From an uncultured Eubacteriales bacterium (lineage in GTDB: Bacteria > Bacillota > Clostridia > Oscillospirales > Oscillospiraceae), in contig URXY01000014.1 in NCBI GenBank assembly GCA_900552015.1, positions 1-36,667 of the forward strand: a stretch of DNA of 36,667 nucleotides, in the 5' to 3' direction. The notes below the pieces were generated by a model. That model saw only the letters and a program-made list of their open reading frames with translations. It searched no databases and was not told the DNA's origin. The position numbers and the translations under genes are program-made. Shown here one piece after another: positions 28,625-36,667 of this stretch (position 1 is its first letter; every line of letters starts with the position of its first letter).

Positions 28625-28924
28625 TTACGACCACAGTGCCTGCATCGCGAGGATGGCCAACGCACCGGCGGCGAGGAAAACGCCGCCGATCAGAAGACCT
28701 GCCTTCAACGCGCCGCCGATAGCGGCGTTGCGCTCCTCGCGGCTCAGTTCGCCGCTCGTGTCCCACGGACGGTCATTCTCAGCAGGAGCGTCCGGCTCGC
28801 GGAAGTCCGCGCGGTCGCGGCGCTTGTGGATGCGGGGGACGAGCAGCGGCTGTGGCTCGATGCCGCTCATGTCGGCGATCGTGCGGCCGTCATCATCCTC
28901 GTAAATGCGCTCTTTTTTTCTCAT
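28625..28924 (-). CDS. Small single-pass membrane protein at the end of the opp operon
   Basis: The 99-residue product is not a family I recognise. It has a basic start (MRKKERIYEDDDGRT), a hydrophilic, proline- and charge-rich region to about residue 68 and one hydrophobic C-terminal helix (about 72-97, GGALKAGLLIGGVFLAAGALAILAM). Its ATG overlaps the oppF stop as ATGA, so it is translated together with the ATPase. A role in membrane attachment or regulation of the transporter is possible but unproven. Confidence 0.65.
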   Translation of the reverse strand: MRKKERIYEDDDGRTIADMSGIEPQPLLVPRIHKRRDRADFREPDAPAENDRPWDTSGELSREERNAAIGGALKAGLLIGGVFLAAGALAILAMQALWS

Positions 28925-29952
28925 TTATCGTAGAGGTGGCAGCACACAAAGTGGCCGGGCTCGATCTCGCGCTGGACGGGAGCCTCCTCTTCGCAGCATT
29001 TCATGCAGTTCGCGCAGCGGGTGTGGAACTTGCAACCCTTGGGCGGGTTGGCAGGGGAGGGGATGGAGCCCTCGAGCACGATGCGGTTCATCTTCACCTT
29101 CGGGTCGGGGATGGGGATGGCGGAGAAGAGCGCCTTCGTGTAGGGATGGAGCGGATTGCGGAAGATATCTGCCTTAGCGCCGTATTCGACAAGGTTGCCG
29201 AGGTACATGACGCCGACGGTGTCGGAGATGTGCTCAACAACGGAAAGGTCGTGGCTGATGAAGAGGTAGGTCAGCTTGTACTGATCCTGCAGCTCGTTCA
29301 GCAGGTTGATGATCTGTGCCTGAATGGACACGTCCAGCGCAGAGACCGGCTCATCGCAGACGATGAACTCAGGGTTGAGCGCGAGTGCACGTGCAATGCA
29401 GATACGCTGGCGCTGGCCGCCGGAGAACTCATGCGGGTAACGGTCCTTGTGGAAGGGCTGAAGGCCGCAGTTATCCATGACCTGATCGATGTAATCGTTG
29501 AATTCGTCCTTCGGCACGAGGTTGTGCTCACGCACGGCCTCGCCGATGATCTCGCCGACCGGCATACGCGGGGAGAGCGAGGAGAACGGGTCCTGGAAGA
29601 TGATCTGCATCTTCGTGCGCAGGGCGCGCATCTCCTTCGGGGAGAGGTCGTAGACCTCCTGACCGTTGAAGAGGACCTGACCGGCGGTCTTAGAGTCGTA
29701 CAGGCGGAGGATGGTGCGGCCCGTGGTGGTCTTACCGCAGCCGGACTCACCGACGAGACCCATCGTCGTGCCGCGCTTCAAGTTGAAGGTGACACCGTCG
29801 ACAGCCTTGACATAGCCGACCGTGTGGGCGATCATACCGCTCTTGATAGGGAAGTATTTCTTCAGGTGATTGACCTGAAGAATGTACTGCGGGTCATATT
29901 CCACGGGGGTGAAATTGGGGTCCTGGAACGGATTGTCCTTATGCTCAGCCAT
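28921..29952 (-). CDS. oppF: Oligopeptide ABC transporter ATP-binding protein OppF
   Basis: The 343-residue protein is one of two ATPases powering peptide uptake. Walker A is GESGCGKT at 68-75, the signature is FSGGQRQRICIARAL, Walker B is FIVCDEPVSALD, and the H-loop sits in LFISHDLSVVEH. The C-terminal Oligo_HPN segment has NPPKGCKFHTRC followed by more cysteines (CANCMKC), the pattern of the [4Fe-4S] or metal site seen in Opp/Dpp ATPases. The HTVGYVKAVDGV N-terminus and its partner OppD support F rather than D. The gene starts 2 bp after the oppD stop with GGAGGG upstream. The substrate type is inferred from family. Confidence 0.93.
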   Translation of the reverse strand: MAEHKDNPFQDPNFTPVEYDPQYILQVNHLKKYFPIKSGMIAHTVGYVKAVDGVTFNLKRGTTMGLVGESGCGKTTTGRTILRLYDSKTAGQVLFNGQEVYDLSPKEMRALRTKMQIIFQDPFSSLSPRMPVGEIIGEAVREHNLVPKDEFNDYIDQVMDNCGLQPFHKDRYPHEFSGGQRQRICIARALALNPEFIVCDEPVSALDVSIQAQIINLLNELQDQYKLTYLFISHDLSVVEHISDTVGVMYLGNLVEYGAKADIFRNPLHPYTKALFSAIPIPDPKVKMNRIVLEGSIPSPANPPKGCKFHTRCANCMKCCEEEAPVQREIEPGHFVCCHLYDK

Positions 29953-29954
29953 CT

Positions 29955-31163
29955 TTATTCACCCTCCTTTCCGTTTTCCTTGCCTTCGGCCAGCTCTTCC
30001 TCTACGATCTCCTCGAGTTCGGGACGTTTGCCGTCGTAATAGCGGTAGCAACTGACCTTGTGTGTCGGGGAGAGGGATATCTCATGCGGATACTCGCCCT
30101 CACAGCCGTTCACGCACATTTCGCAGCGATCCTTGAAGTAGCAGTAGTTCGGCATATTGATGGGGTTGGGGACCTTGCCGGGGATGGAATAGAGCTTGTC
30201 GACCTGCCTGCCGACGACCGGCTTGGAGGCCATCAGGCCGATGGTGTAGGGGTGCGCGGGGTGAGCGAAGATATCTTCCGCCGTGCCCTGCTCGACGATG
30301 CGGCCGGCATACATGACGACCACGTAGTCCGCCATCTCGGCGATGACGCCGAGGTCATGCGTGATGAACATGATAGAGGAGTTGATGCGATCCTTCAGGT
30401 TGCGCAGCAGGTCGAGGATCTGGGCCTGAATGGTCACGTCGAGCGCCGTGGTGGGCTCGTCGGCGATGATGAGCTTGGGGCTGCACGCGAGCGCCATGGC
30501 GATCATCACGCGCTGACGCATACCGCCGGAGAGTTCGTGCGGGAACATCTTGTAAACGCCCTCGCTGTTGGCGATGCCGACCATTTCGAGCAGTTTGATG
30601 GTGCGCTCTTTGATCGGCTCTTTGTCGTGGCCTTCTTCGTTGTGCAGGGCGATGACCTCATCGACCTGGTCACCGATGCGGAAGACGGGGTTCAGCGCGG
30701 TCATCGGCTCCTGGAAGATCATGGAGATGAAGTTGCCGCGCAGGTGCTGCATCACGGTGTCGGGCGCCTTCGTCACATCGTAGGCCTTATCGCCGAGGTT
30801 CAGGCGGATCTCGCCTTCGACGACCTGACCCTGCGGGCGCTGCAAAAGCTGCATGATCGAAAGGCTCGTCACGGACTTGCCGCAGCCGGACTCACCCACG
30901 ACGCCCACCGTCTTGCCGATGGGGATGTTGAAGGAGATGCCGTCCACGGAGTGCACCGTGCCGACGTCGGTGAAGAAATAGGTGTGCAGGTTGTCGATCT
31001 CAAGGACATTGGCGCTGTTCTTCATCTGCGTCAGATACTCGCTCTCGGGCACATTCTTGCGCTTGTGCTGCTTTTCGAGCGCATTGGTGATCTTGCGGTT
31101 CTCTTTGGAGATACGGCGCGATTCCTTTGCGGAAAGATAGCCGTCATTGTTCTTTTTAGCCAT
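29955..31163 (-). CDS. oppD: Oligopeptide ABC transporter ATP-binding protein OppD
   Basis: The 402-residue ATPase has Walker A GESGCGKS at 90-97, the signature ELSGGMRQRVMIAMAL, Walker B LIIADEPTTALD and the H-loop in FITHDLGVIAE. The C-terminal region PNYCYFKDRCEMCVNGC carries the cysteine set of the family. About 52 charged residues precede the ABC domain (MAKKNNDGYLSAKESRR ...), an N-terminal extension not usual in OppD, and the C-terminus ends in an acidic tail of Glu/Lys. A start at a later codon is possible, but the ribosome binding site GGAGGG supports this one. It lies 19 bp after oppC. Confidence 0.92.
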   Translation of the reverse strand: MAKKNNDGYLSAKESRRISKENRKITNALEKQHKRKNVPESEYLTQMKNSANVLEIDNLHTYFFTDVGTVHSVDGISFNIPIGKTVGVVGESGCGKSVTSLSIMQLLQRPQGQVVEGEIRLNLGDKAYDVTKAPDTVMQHLRGNFISMIFQEPMTALNPVFRIGDQVDEVIALHNEEGHDKEPIKERTIKLLEMVGIANSEGVYKMFPHELSGGMRQRVMIAMALACSPKLIIADEPTTALDVTIQAQILDLLRNLKDRINSSIMFITHDLGVIAEMADYVVVMYAGRIVEQGTAEDIFAHPAHPYTIGLMASKPVVGRQVDKLYSIPGKVPNPINMPNYCYFKDRCEMCVNGCEGEYPHEISLSPTHKVSCYRYYDGKRPELEEIVEEELAEGKENGKEGE

Positions 31164-31182
31164 TTCTGATGCCCTCCTTCCT

Positions 31183-33048
31183 TTAGCGCTTCATCTTCGG
31201 GTCGAACGCATCGCGCAGACCGTCGCCGACGAGGTTGAAGGCGAGAACGGTGAGCAGGAGCAGCAGGCCCGCGGGGATCCAGATGAACCAGTAAGTCGTC
31301 AGCACGTGGGTGTTGTTGACGTCGTTGATGATATTGCCCCAGGAAGCGAACGGGAACTTGACGCCGAGACCGAGGAAGCTGAGCGTGGCCTCCGTGATGA
31401 TGACGGAGCCGAGACCCATCGTGCAGTTGACGATCAGCTGAGGGATGACGTTGGGGATCAGGTGCTTGAAGATGCGGCTCTTGACGCTGATGCCGCAGGC
31501 CTCGGTGGCGGTCATGAACTCCTGCTCGCGCAGGGAGAGGATCTGGCCGCGGACGAGACGGGCGATGCCCGCCCAGCCGAGGATACCGAGAATGAGCATC
31601 AAATATATGAGTCGTCTGCCGGGCTCCACGCGCTGCTGGTCCATGGCTGCGCCGAGGATCAGGATGATGGGCATGGAGGGAATGCAGTAGAAGATATCGA
31701 CAAGACGCATGATGAGGTTATCGATCCAGCCACCGAAGTAACCGGCAACGCCGCCGAGGATAACGCCGAGCACGGTCTCGATGATGATGACGATAAAGCC
31801 GATCATCAGGGACACGCGGCCGCCGTACATCAGGCGCGTGAGCATATCCATGCCGTACTTATCCGTACCGAGCCAGTGCTTGGCGCAGGGGGAACGGTAG
31901 GTGTCGTACTGGCGGGAGGACTGCTGCTGGCGGATGATCCAGTTGGCGTGGTTCTGGCTGCGCTCGATGGTGTATTCCGCCGTGGCGCTGGAGGCGGTGT
32001 TGTCCTCTTCGGGCAGGCCGTCGTCCATGGCGCCGATACCGGCCTCTTCGCCTTCGAGAGCGGCGTCGGCCTCGTCGTCAAGGATCAGGGACTCGTCGGT
32101 GTAGGTGAACTTGGTCTCGCCGGCATCGATGGTGTCGATGAGCTTTTCCTTAAAGTCGCGGGAGAGGAAGACGTCAGGCATGATGGCCTGCACGATGTAG
32201 CGGCTGATGTAGGCAACTTCCTTGTCGCCCTGCAGCACGCCGCCGTTTTCGTCGATGGTGTACTCAAGGCCATCGACCGTGAAGGTCTTGACCGCGGGAG
32301 CGTCAGGCTCGACGGGCTCTGCGGTGTCGATAGGTGCATCGTCGGTCGCGCCGGTGGCCTCGGAAGCACCGGCAGTCTCCTGCGCGGCCTCATCCTCGAC
32401 CTGCTGCTCGAGCGCGGCGTGGGACTTGAGCGCGGCATAGACGAACTCAAAACTCAGCGCCTGCCCCTCGGTCGAGGAGCTGACAACATCCTTGTAGGCG
32501 ATGCCGACGATCTTACCACCGGAAGAAACGGAGTAGAAATCCGTGCCCTCTGGCGTGAGGGTGTAGTTGTTGCCGCCATAGGAGAAGGTCTCATTGTTCT
32601 TCTGGATGGCGAGCATGGTCTGTGCCTGCACGGGAGAGCCGAACAGGGAGGGATCCTTGGCCATGTAACGGAAATCGCTGTTTTCCGTCACGACGGCGAA
32701 CTCTTTGTTGATCTGGTCCTCACGGTAGAAGAACTCGTCCTCGCCGTAGGGGGAGAGGAGGCCGCCGATAAAGGAGAAGACGAACATGAAGACGAGGATG
32801 CTCAGACCCACGACCGCAAGGCGGTTGCGGAAGAAGCGCTTGGCGACCAGTGCGCCGGGGGACAGGACCTTGACGCGGCGGTCATCGTTGAGGGAATAAT
32901 GCTCGCCGCTGCCGGAGGGGGTATTGTCCTGCTTGGCGTACTTGTCCTGATTGTCTTCCGTCGCGCGCTTGGCGGCGTTCTCCGCCATACCGGAAGCGTG
33001 GAACGGCTTGCGGTTATCCTGCTCTTTATTGTAATCAAAAACGCTCAT
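31183..33048 (-). CDS. oppC: Oligopeptide ABC transporter permease OppC with large insertion
   Basis: The 621-residue protein is twice the normal OppC length. The first 75 residues are cytoplasmic and polar, and membrane helix 1 lies at about 78-98. The usual permease core resumes at YRSPCAKHWLGTDKYGMDMLTR (about 383) with five more helices and the EAA loop near TEACGISVKSRIFKHLIPN, which contacts the ATPases. Between them lies a soluble stretch of about 280 residues (about 105-385, positions 31894-32736). It should sit outside the membrane and contains an acidic, Ala/Thr/Pro-rich low-complexity part around 215-252. This insert may form an extra external domain near the binding protein. Start ATG 33048 has GGGGGA upstream. 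Confidence 0.9.
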   Translation of the reverse strand: MSVFDYNKEQDNRKPFHASGMAENAAKRATEDNQDKYAKQDNTPSGSGEHYSLNDDRRVKVLSPGALVAKRFFRNRLAVVGLSILVFMFVFSFIGGLLSPYGEDEFFYREDQINKEFAVVTENSDFRYMAKDPSLFGSPVQAQTMLAIQKNNETFSYGGNNYTLTPEGTDFYSVSSGGKIVGIAYKDVVSSSTEGQALSFEFVYAALKSHAALEQQVEDEAAQETAGASEATGATDDAPIDTAEPVEPDAPAVKTFTVDGLEYTIDENGGVLQGDKEVAYISRYIVQAIMPDVFLSRDFKEKLIDTIDAGETKFTYTDESLILDDEADAALEGEEAGIGAMDDGLPEEDNTASSATAEYTIERSQNHANWIIRQQQSSRQYDTYRSPCAKHWLGTDKYGMDMLTRLMYGGRVSLMIGFIVIIIETVLGVILGGVAGYFGGWIDNLIMRLVDIFYCIPSMPIILILGAAMDQQRVEPGRRLIYLMLILGILGWAGIARLVRGQILSLREQEFMTATEACGISVKSRIFKHLIPNVIPQLIVNCTMGLGSVIITEATLSFLGLGVKFPFASWGNIINDVNNTHVLTTYWFIWIPAGLLLLLTVLAFNLVGDGLRDAFDPKMKR

Positions 33049-33063
33049 GATCTTCCCCCTTTC

Positions 33064-34050
33064 TTAAGCGATGCGCACGCGCGGGTCGACCACGGCGTAC
33101 AGAATGTCGGAGATGAGGTTGCCGAGCAGCGTCAGCACCGACAGGAACACAAGGTAGAACATGGAGAACGGGATATCGCCGCCGACCATCGCCTGATAAG
33201 AGGTGTAGCCGATGCCAGGGATGGCGAAGATGGTCTCCGTGATCAGCGCGCCGGAGAAAAGACCCGGCAGGCTGCCGCCGATGATCGTGACCAGCGGAAT
33301 GAGGGTGTTGCGGAAGGCATGGTGATAGATGACTTTCTTTTCGGAAAGGCCCTTGGCGCGCGCGGTACGGATGTAGTCCGCGTTGAGCACTTCGAGCATA
33401 TTGGTGCGGGTGTAGCGCATGAGAGAACCCGTGCTGATGACGACCAGCGTGATGATCGGCAGCACAAGATGGTTCGCCTTATCCATGACCTGTCCCCAGC
33501 TGCTGAGCTGATTGTAGTTGCGGCTGACCAGACCGAAGAGGTCGAACCAGCCGAGCTTGACGGAGAAGACGAGCTTCAGAAGAGAGGCGAAGAAGAAGGT
33601 CGGCAGAGAGATACCGGCCAGCGCGATAACAGAGATCGTGTAGTCGGTTCTGCTGTACTGCTTGGTCGCGGCGATGACGCCGAGGGGAACTGCGATGAGG
33701 ATCTCGAGGATGAAGGCGATGCCGCCCATCACGAAGGAGAGCCAGATGCAGTCGTTGAACTTTTCAAGCACCGGCACGGTGTAGAACCAGCTGTCGCCGA
33801 AATCACCGCGGATGGCGGTACCGAGCCAGGAGAAATAACCGGGAATGACGCTCTTGTCCATGTTGTACATGGCATTGAGCTGTGCCATCCAGTCGTCGAA
33901 GCTCTTCGAGCCCGGCTGCATGGACTTCTGTCGTGCCATATTCTCAATGAAGGAAGTAGGCAGGCAGCGCATCAGTGCGTAGATAATGAATCCCACAAAG
34001 AAGAGGATCACGATGGAAATCAAGATTCGTTTTACTATGTATTTTCGCAA
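33064..34050 (-). CDS. oppB: Oligopeptide ABC transporter permease OppB
   Basis: The 328-residue permease has the N-terminal helix YIVKRILISIVILFFVGFII typical of OppB/DppB, six predicted membrane segments and the EAA motif region ARAKGLSEKKVIYHHAFRNTLIPL. The start is TTG 34050 (LRKYIVKRI), chosen because GGAGGT lies seven bases upstream. In-frame ATG codons further upstream have no such site and would add a polar, non-family N-terminus. An extended loop near residues 58-85 (MQPGSKSFDDWMAQLN) is common in this group. It lies about 190 bp after oppA, with a hairpin between them, and 15 bp before oppC. Confidence 0.92.
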   Translation of the reverse strand: MRKYIVKRILISIVILFFVGFIIYALMRCLPTSFIENMARQKSMQPGSKSFDDWMAQLNAMYNMDKSVIPGYFSWLGTAIRGDFGDSWFYTVPVLEKFNDCIWLSFVMGGIAFILEILIAVPLGVIAATKQYSRTDYTISVIALAGISLPTFFFASLLKLVFSVKLGWFDLFGLVSRNYNQLSSWGQVMDKANHLVLPIITLVVISTGSLMRYTRTNMLEVLNADYIRTARAKGLSEKKVIYHHAFRNTLIPLVTIIGGSLPGLFSGALITETIFAIPGIGYTSYQAMVGGDIPFSMFYLVFLSVLTLLGNLISDILYAVVDPRVRIA

Positions 34051-34164
34051 GCAAATTACCTCCGTTCTGATGTGCTGCTCTCGGTTACTATCTCTCATTT
34101 GGTCCTGCTGCACATCAAGCGGCGCTCCTTTTCAGAAAGAAGCGCTCCTTGCCGCGCAGTCGGG

Positions 34165-34198
34165 GCAGCCCGACGGCCGGTGAAGACCGCCGGGCTGC
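34165..34198 (-). other. Intercistronic hairpin between oppA and oppB
   Basis: GCAGCCCG (34165-34172) pairs with CGGGCTGC (34191-34198), extended inside by CGG/CCG after one mismatch. No T run follows on the minus strand. In peptide and sugar transporters such hairpins after the binding-protein gene often make that protein more abundant than the permeases, so a partial terminator or mRNA 3' protector is likely. Confidence 0.65.
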
Positions 34199-34238
34199 TC
34201 GAATTTAGATCAGAGATCCGGCAAAATGCGATTGGAAA

Positions 34239-36539
34239 TCAGTTGAGCTCGATCTTCTCGATCTCGGCATACCACTTGTAGAAGGTGGTGATGTCGGGAG
34301 TGACAGTGCTCATGTTGACGCGCTCGGTGGAGAAGATGATCGCGTTCTGGCGCTGATAGACGGGGACCTCAACAGCCCAGTCGACAACGATGTCGAGGCA
34401 GGCCTTGTACATGGTCTTACGATAGCTCTGGTCGAGGGACTCACGAGCGGTGAGGATCATGCTGTCGAGGTCAGCATCAGCGATGCAGTACATCTTGTTG
34501 GAACCACCCTGAGCAGGGCCGCCGTACGGGTTCTTGCCAACGCCGGGGTCAGTCGTGTGGTCGGCAACGTCGGAGTAGTAGATCTGGTACATATCCGGGT
34601 CAACGGTGGCGCTCCAAGCGGCGCACCACATATCGACCTGGCGGGCGTCAATGCCGTCCCACAGGCCGGAGGAGTCGCTCAGGTCGGTGACGATGAGGTT
34701 CATGCCGATCGTGGCGAGGGCCTTGGAGGCCTCGGAGATCATCATGAAGGAGGGGTGGTCACCGGAACCGTCAGCGGGGATCTGGACCTCGTACTCAAGC
34801 TTGGCGCCGGCAGGAGCCGCGGTCAGCTTGCCATCCTCGACCGTGTAGCCGGCAGCCTCGAAGTAGCCGAGGGCAGCCTGCAGAGCGGCGTCGTAGCGCT
34901 GCTCAGCGGTCATGTCGGAGGTGTAGATGTCGTTGCCATTCACGTCAACGGAGAAGGCGACCTTGTAGCCGTCGTCCGTGGGCTGGGGAGCGGCCCAGGA
35001 GGTGTTGGAGATGGGGTAGTTGATGACGCTTGCACGCTCGCCATAGTAGGACTCGATGGCGACGTTGCGGTAAACAGCGAAGACGGTGGCGAAGGCCTTG
35101 CGCAGGTCCTTGGAAGCCTCGCTGCCCGGCTCGCCGCCGACGTTCACGCAGGCAGAGCTGATGCCGAGGTAGCCGTAGCCGAGGTTATCGACGGTGTTGG
35201 TCGTGATCTTATCGCCGTCCAGCACGCCGCCGTTGGCCTTCTCGATGGCCTCGACCGTGTCGTTGGAGAAGGAGGGGTCAGCAATATCGATGGTGCCGGT
35301 GATGACGCCGTTGAGCTTGTCGTCATCGCTCATGCACTGCTGGAAGTTGAGGTACTTGGTCTTGGGAGCGCCAAGGAAGTAGCTGTCGTTGGCCTCGAAG
35401 TAGACAACGCCATCCTCATACTTGATGTACTTGTAGGGGCCGGCGCCCATGGGGCTGGTGGTCTTGGCACGCACGGAGCTCAGATCGCCCTTGGGGAAGC
35501 CGAACTGGTTGTTGTCATAGTCATAGAGGGAGGGATCGCCATAGTAGTGCATCGGAGCGATGGTCACGCCGAGCTGATAGATGGCGGTCGCGTCGACCTT
35601 GTCGAGGGTGACGGTCATGCTGTAGTCGCCGGTCTTCTTGATACCGGAGATGTTGGCAGCGGAGTCACCGGTCTTGACGCCGATGGTGGGATAGTCATTG
35701 TAGACGTCCTCATCCATCAGATCGACCAGCTTTTCGGAGTTGCCGACTTCCTTTTCCATAGCGGAGAAGGACCAGCCGTACTGTTCGCCGATCTCGAGAG
35801 CGAGATCCTCAACGGTCTTGGCCTCGCCGGAGAAGCCCCAAGCGGCGCCAGCGGCAGCGACATCGCCCTCATCGGCGGCGCCGGCCTCAACGCAGGCGTC
35901 AACAATGCCCTGGGTGAAGGGAACAAGACCCTTGTCGAAGTTGTCCCAGAACTTGGTCTGCTGCTCTTCGGTCCAGTAGGTGAAGTCAGCGTTGTCACGG
36001 CCGGCCGCGGCGATCGCCTTGGCGAGCGTGGTCATACCGCTGCGGTAAGCAGCCATGCCCTGAATGGGGACAGCGTACAGCGTGGAGTTACCATCGTAGG
36101 TGGGGTCGCAGAGGACGTACATGGAGAAGATGACGTCGTCGATGGTGACCTTCTCACCGTCAGCGAAGACGATATCGTCACGCATGGTGAAGTTGTAGTC
36201 GACAGTGCCGTCGGCATTCTCGACGATCTCGCAGTCGGCAGGACCATAATAGGTATAGTCGGTGCCGTTGTAGGCGTGCGTTTCGCCCTCGATGCCGTTC
36301 ATGATGATCTGGCCCTGACGGTCGCTGTTGAGCAGGCCAAGGGAGGTCATGATCCAGACATCCTGGTCATACTCACTTTCAGAGAAGAAGGGGGAGAACT
36401 TTTCGTTGAACGGGGCATAGCCGACGACCAACGGCGTGGTGGCGTCCTTCGTCTGGTCGTCCGTCTTCTTGTCGCCGCAGCCGGCAAGAAGGCCGAGGCA
36501 CATGACCAGAGAAAGGATCAGTGCAAGTGTTCTTTTCAT
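34239..36539 (-). CDS. oppA: Oligopeptide-binding lipoprotein OppA
   Basis: The 766-residue protein is the extracellular solute-binding component (SBP_bac_5 family). It has a lipoprotein signal peptide MKRTLALILSLVMCLGLLAGC with the lipobox LAGC and lipidated C21, followed by a charged linker. Family landmarks include the early LVVGYAPFNEKFSPFF, DGTVDYNFTMRDDIVFADGEKVTIDDVIFSM and VYFEANDSYFLGAPKTKYLNFQ. It is about 200 residues longer than a typical OppA, with extra sequence around 150-320 (for example the EAGAADEGDVAAAGAAWGF region). AAAGGAG lies upstream of the ATG. It is the first gene of the opp operon, with about 130 bp of leader visible in the window. Confidence 0.93.
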   Translation of the reverse strand: MKRTLALILSLVMCLGLLAGCGDKKTDDQTKDATTPLVVGYAPFNEKFSPFFSESEYDQDVWIMTSLGLLNSDRQGQIIMNGIEGETHAYNGTDYTYYGPADCEIVENADGTVDYNFTMRDDIVFADGEKVTIDDVIFSMYVLCDPTYDGNSTLYAVPIQGMAAYRSGMTTLAKAIAAAGRDNADFTYWTEEQQTKFWDNFDKGLVPFTQGIVDACVEAGAADEGDVAAAGAAWGFSGEAKTVEDLALEIGEQYGWSFSAMEKEVGNSEKLVDLMDEDVYNDYPTIGVKTGDSAANISGIKKTGDYSMTVTLDKVDATAIYQLGVTIAPMHYYGDPSLYDYDNNQFGFPKGDLSSVRAKTTSPMGAGPYKYIKYEDGVVYFEANDSYFLGAPKTKYLNFQQCMSDDDKLNGVITGTIDIADPSFSNDTVEAIEKANGGVLDGDKITTNTVDNLGYGYLGISSACVNVGGEPGSEASKDLRKAFATVFAVYRNVAIESYYGERASVINYPISNTSWAAPQPTDDGYKVAFSVDVNGNDIYTSDMTAEQRYDAALQAALGYFEAAGYTVEDGKLTAAPAGAKLEYEVQIPADGSGDHPSFMMISEASKALATIGMNLIVTDLSDSSGLWDGIDARQVDMWCAAWSATVDPDMYQIYYSDVADHTTDPGVGKNPYGGPAQGGSNKMYCIADADLDSMILTARESLDQSYRKTMYKACLDIVVDWAVEVPVYQRQNAIIFSTERVNMSTVTPDITTFYKWYAEIEKIELN

Positions 36540-36570
36540 TGAATCTACTCCTTTTTAATTTTTTGCCAAA

Positions 36571-36640
36571 ACGGGCATGAGCCCGTGCAGCACAACACAA
36601 CGCCCGCGCGAATACGCGCGGAAAAGGGCGTACGCCCTTT
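36571..36640 (-). promoter_or_regulatory. Hairpin array in the leader of the opp operon
   Basis: Three hairpins lie in the upstream region of oppA: ACGGGC/GCCCGT (36571-36586, loop ATGA), CCGCGCG/CGCGCGG (36604-36621, loop AATA) and the 18-bp perfect palindrome 36623-36640. The last reads AAAGGGCGTACGCCCTTT and could be a terminator, attenuator or dimeric-repressor site. No clear promoter is seen between it and oppA, so the promoter may lie beyond the window edge or upstream of the array. Confidence 0.5.
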
Positions 36641-36667
36641 ATGGACACCTGTACATAGAAAAAAGAT

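Noticed and set aside
31147..34281. A 1044-codon open frame on the plus strand
   Set aside because: It lies antisense to oppB and oppC, has biased low-complexity composition (Asp, Glu, Val, Gly) and no family features. The minus-strand genes have clear motifs, starts and spacing.
34557..36542. A 661-codon open frame on the plus strand
   Set aside because: It is antisense to oppA and arises from the GC-rich codon pattern. The composition is almost only Val, Gly, Asp, Ala and Leu, with no recognisable domain.
1..36667. CRISPR array, insertion sequence or toxin-antitoxin pair
   Set aside because: No regularly spaced direct repeats, no transposase-like protein and no plausible small toxin pair were found on either strand.

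Overview
The window looks like a chromosomal segment of an anaerobic, fairly GC-rich Gram-positive gut-type bacterium, probably Oscillospiraceae or a related Clostridia lineage (Intestinimonas/Oscillibacter/Flavonifractor-like). This rests on a complete 2-hydroxyglutarate route of glutamate fermentation with a sodium-pumping glutaconyl-CoA decarboxylase, on strong GGAGG ribosome binding sites with several TTG/GTG starts, and on Firmicutes-type phage structural genes. The genus is inference.

Layout. (1) 1-363: non-coding, several GC-rich hairpins, one copy of a 42-bp perfect palindrome element, and the terminator of the next operon. (2) 363-3262, minus strand: udp - aspartate/glutamate racemase - thyA - folA, a nucleotide/folate operon read from a promoter at 3299-3327. 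A divergent promoter (3362-3390) reads a HAD phosphatase (3429-4082) that ends in a clear terminator. (3) 4232-18615, plus strand: about 24 tightly packed phage genes for a contractile-tailed particle: terminase, portal, prohead protease, decoration protein, capsid, connectors, sheath, tube, frameshifted tail chaperone, LysM and baseplate proteins, small membrane proteins and an M15 endolysin. It holds no integrase, repressor, replication gene, tail fibre or normal tape measure. (4) 18815-28420, plus strand: gctA-gctB-gcdA-hgdC-hgdA-hgdB-gcdD-gcdC-gcdB, with a strong promoter before gctA, a second before gcdD, two strong intercistronic hairpins and a final terminator. (5) 28423-28614: a second copy of the palindrome element and a terminator. 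(6) 28625-36539, minus strand: oppA-oppB-oppC-oppD-oppF plus a small membrane protein, a peptide ABC importer.

How they fit. The importer can bring in peptides that yield glutamate. The hgd/gct/gcd genes activate 2-hydroxyglutarate to its CoA ester, dehydrate it to glutaconyl-CoA and decarboxylate that to crotonyl-CoA while exporting Na+. The 2-hydroxyglutarate dehydrogenase and butyrate genes are not in the window.

Most unusual content. The phage block is a self-contained particle-making operon of about 14.4 kb. It has a terminase small subunit without room for the DNA-binding domain, only a 181-residue protein where the tape measure should be, and no mobility genes. That is the profile expected of a domesticated, possibly gene-transfer-agent-like, short-tailed contractile particle. 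Other points are a palindromic repeat family with compensatory changes, a Lys/Ala-rich insertion in GctA and a roughly 280-residue extracytoplasmic insertion in OppC.
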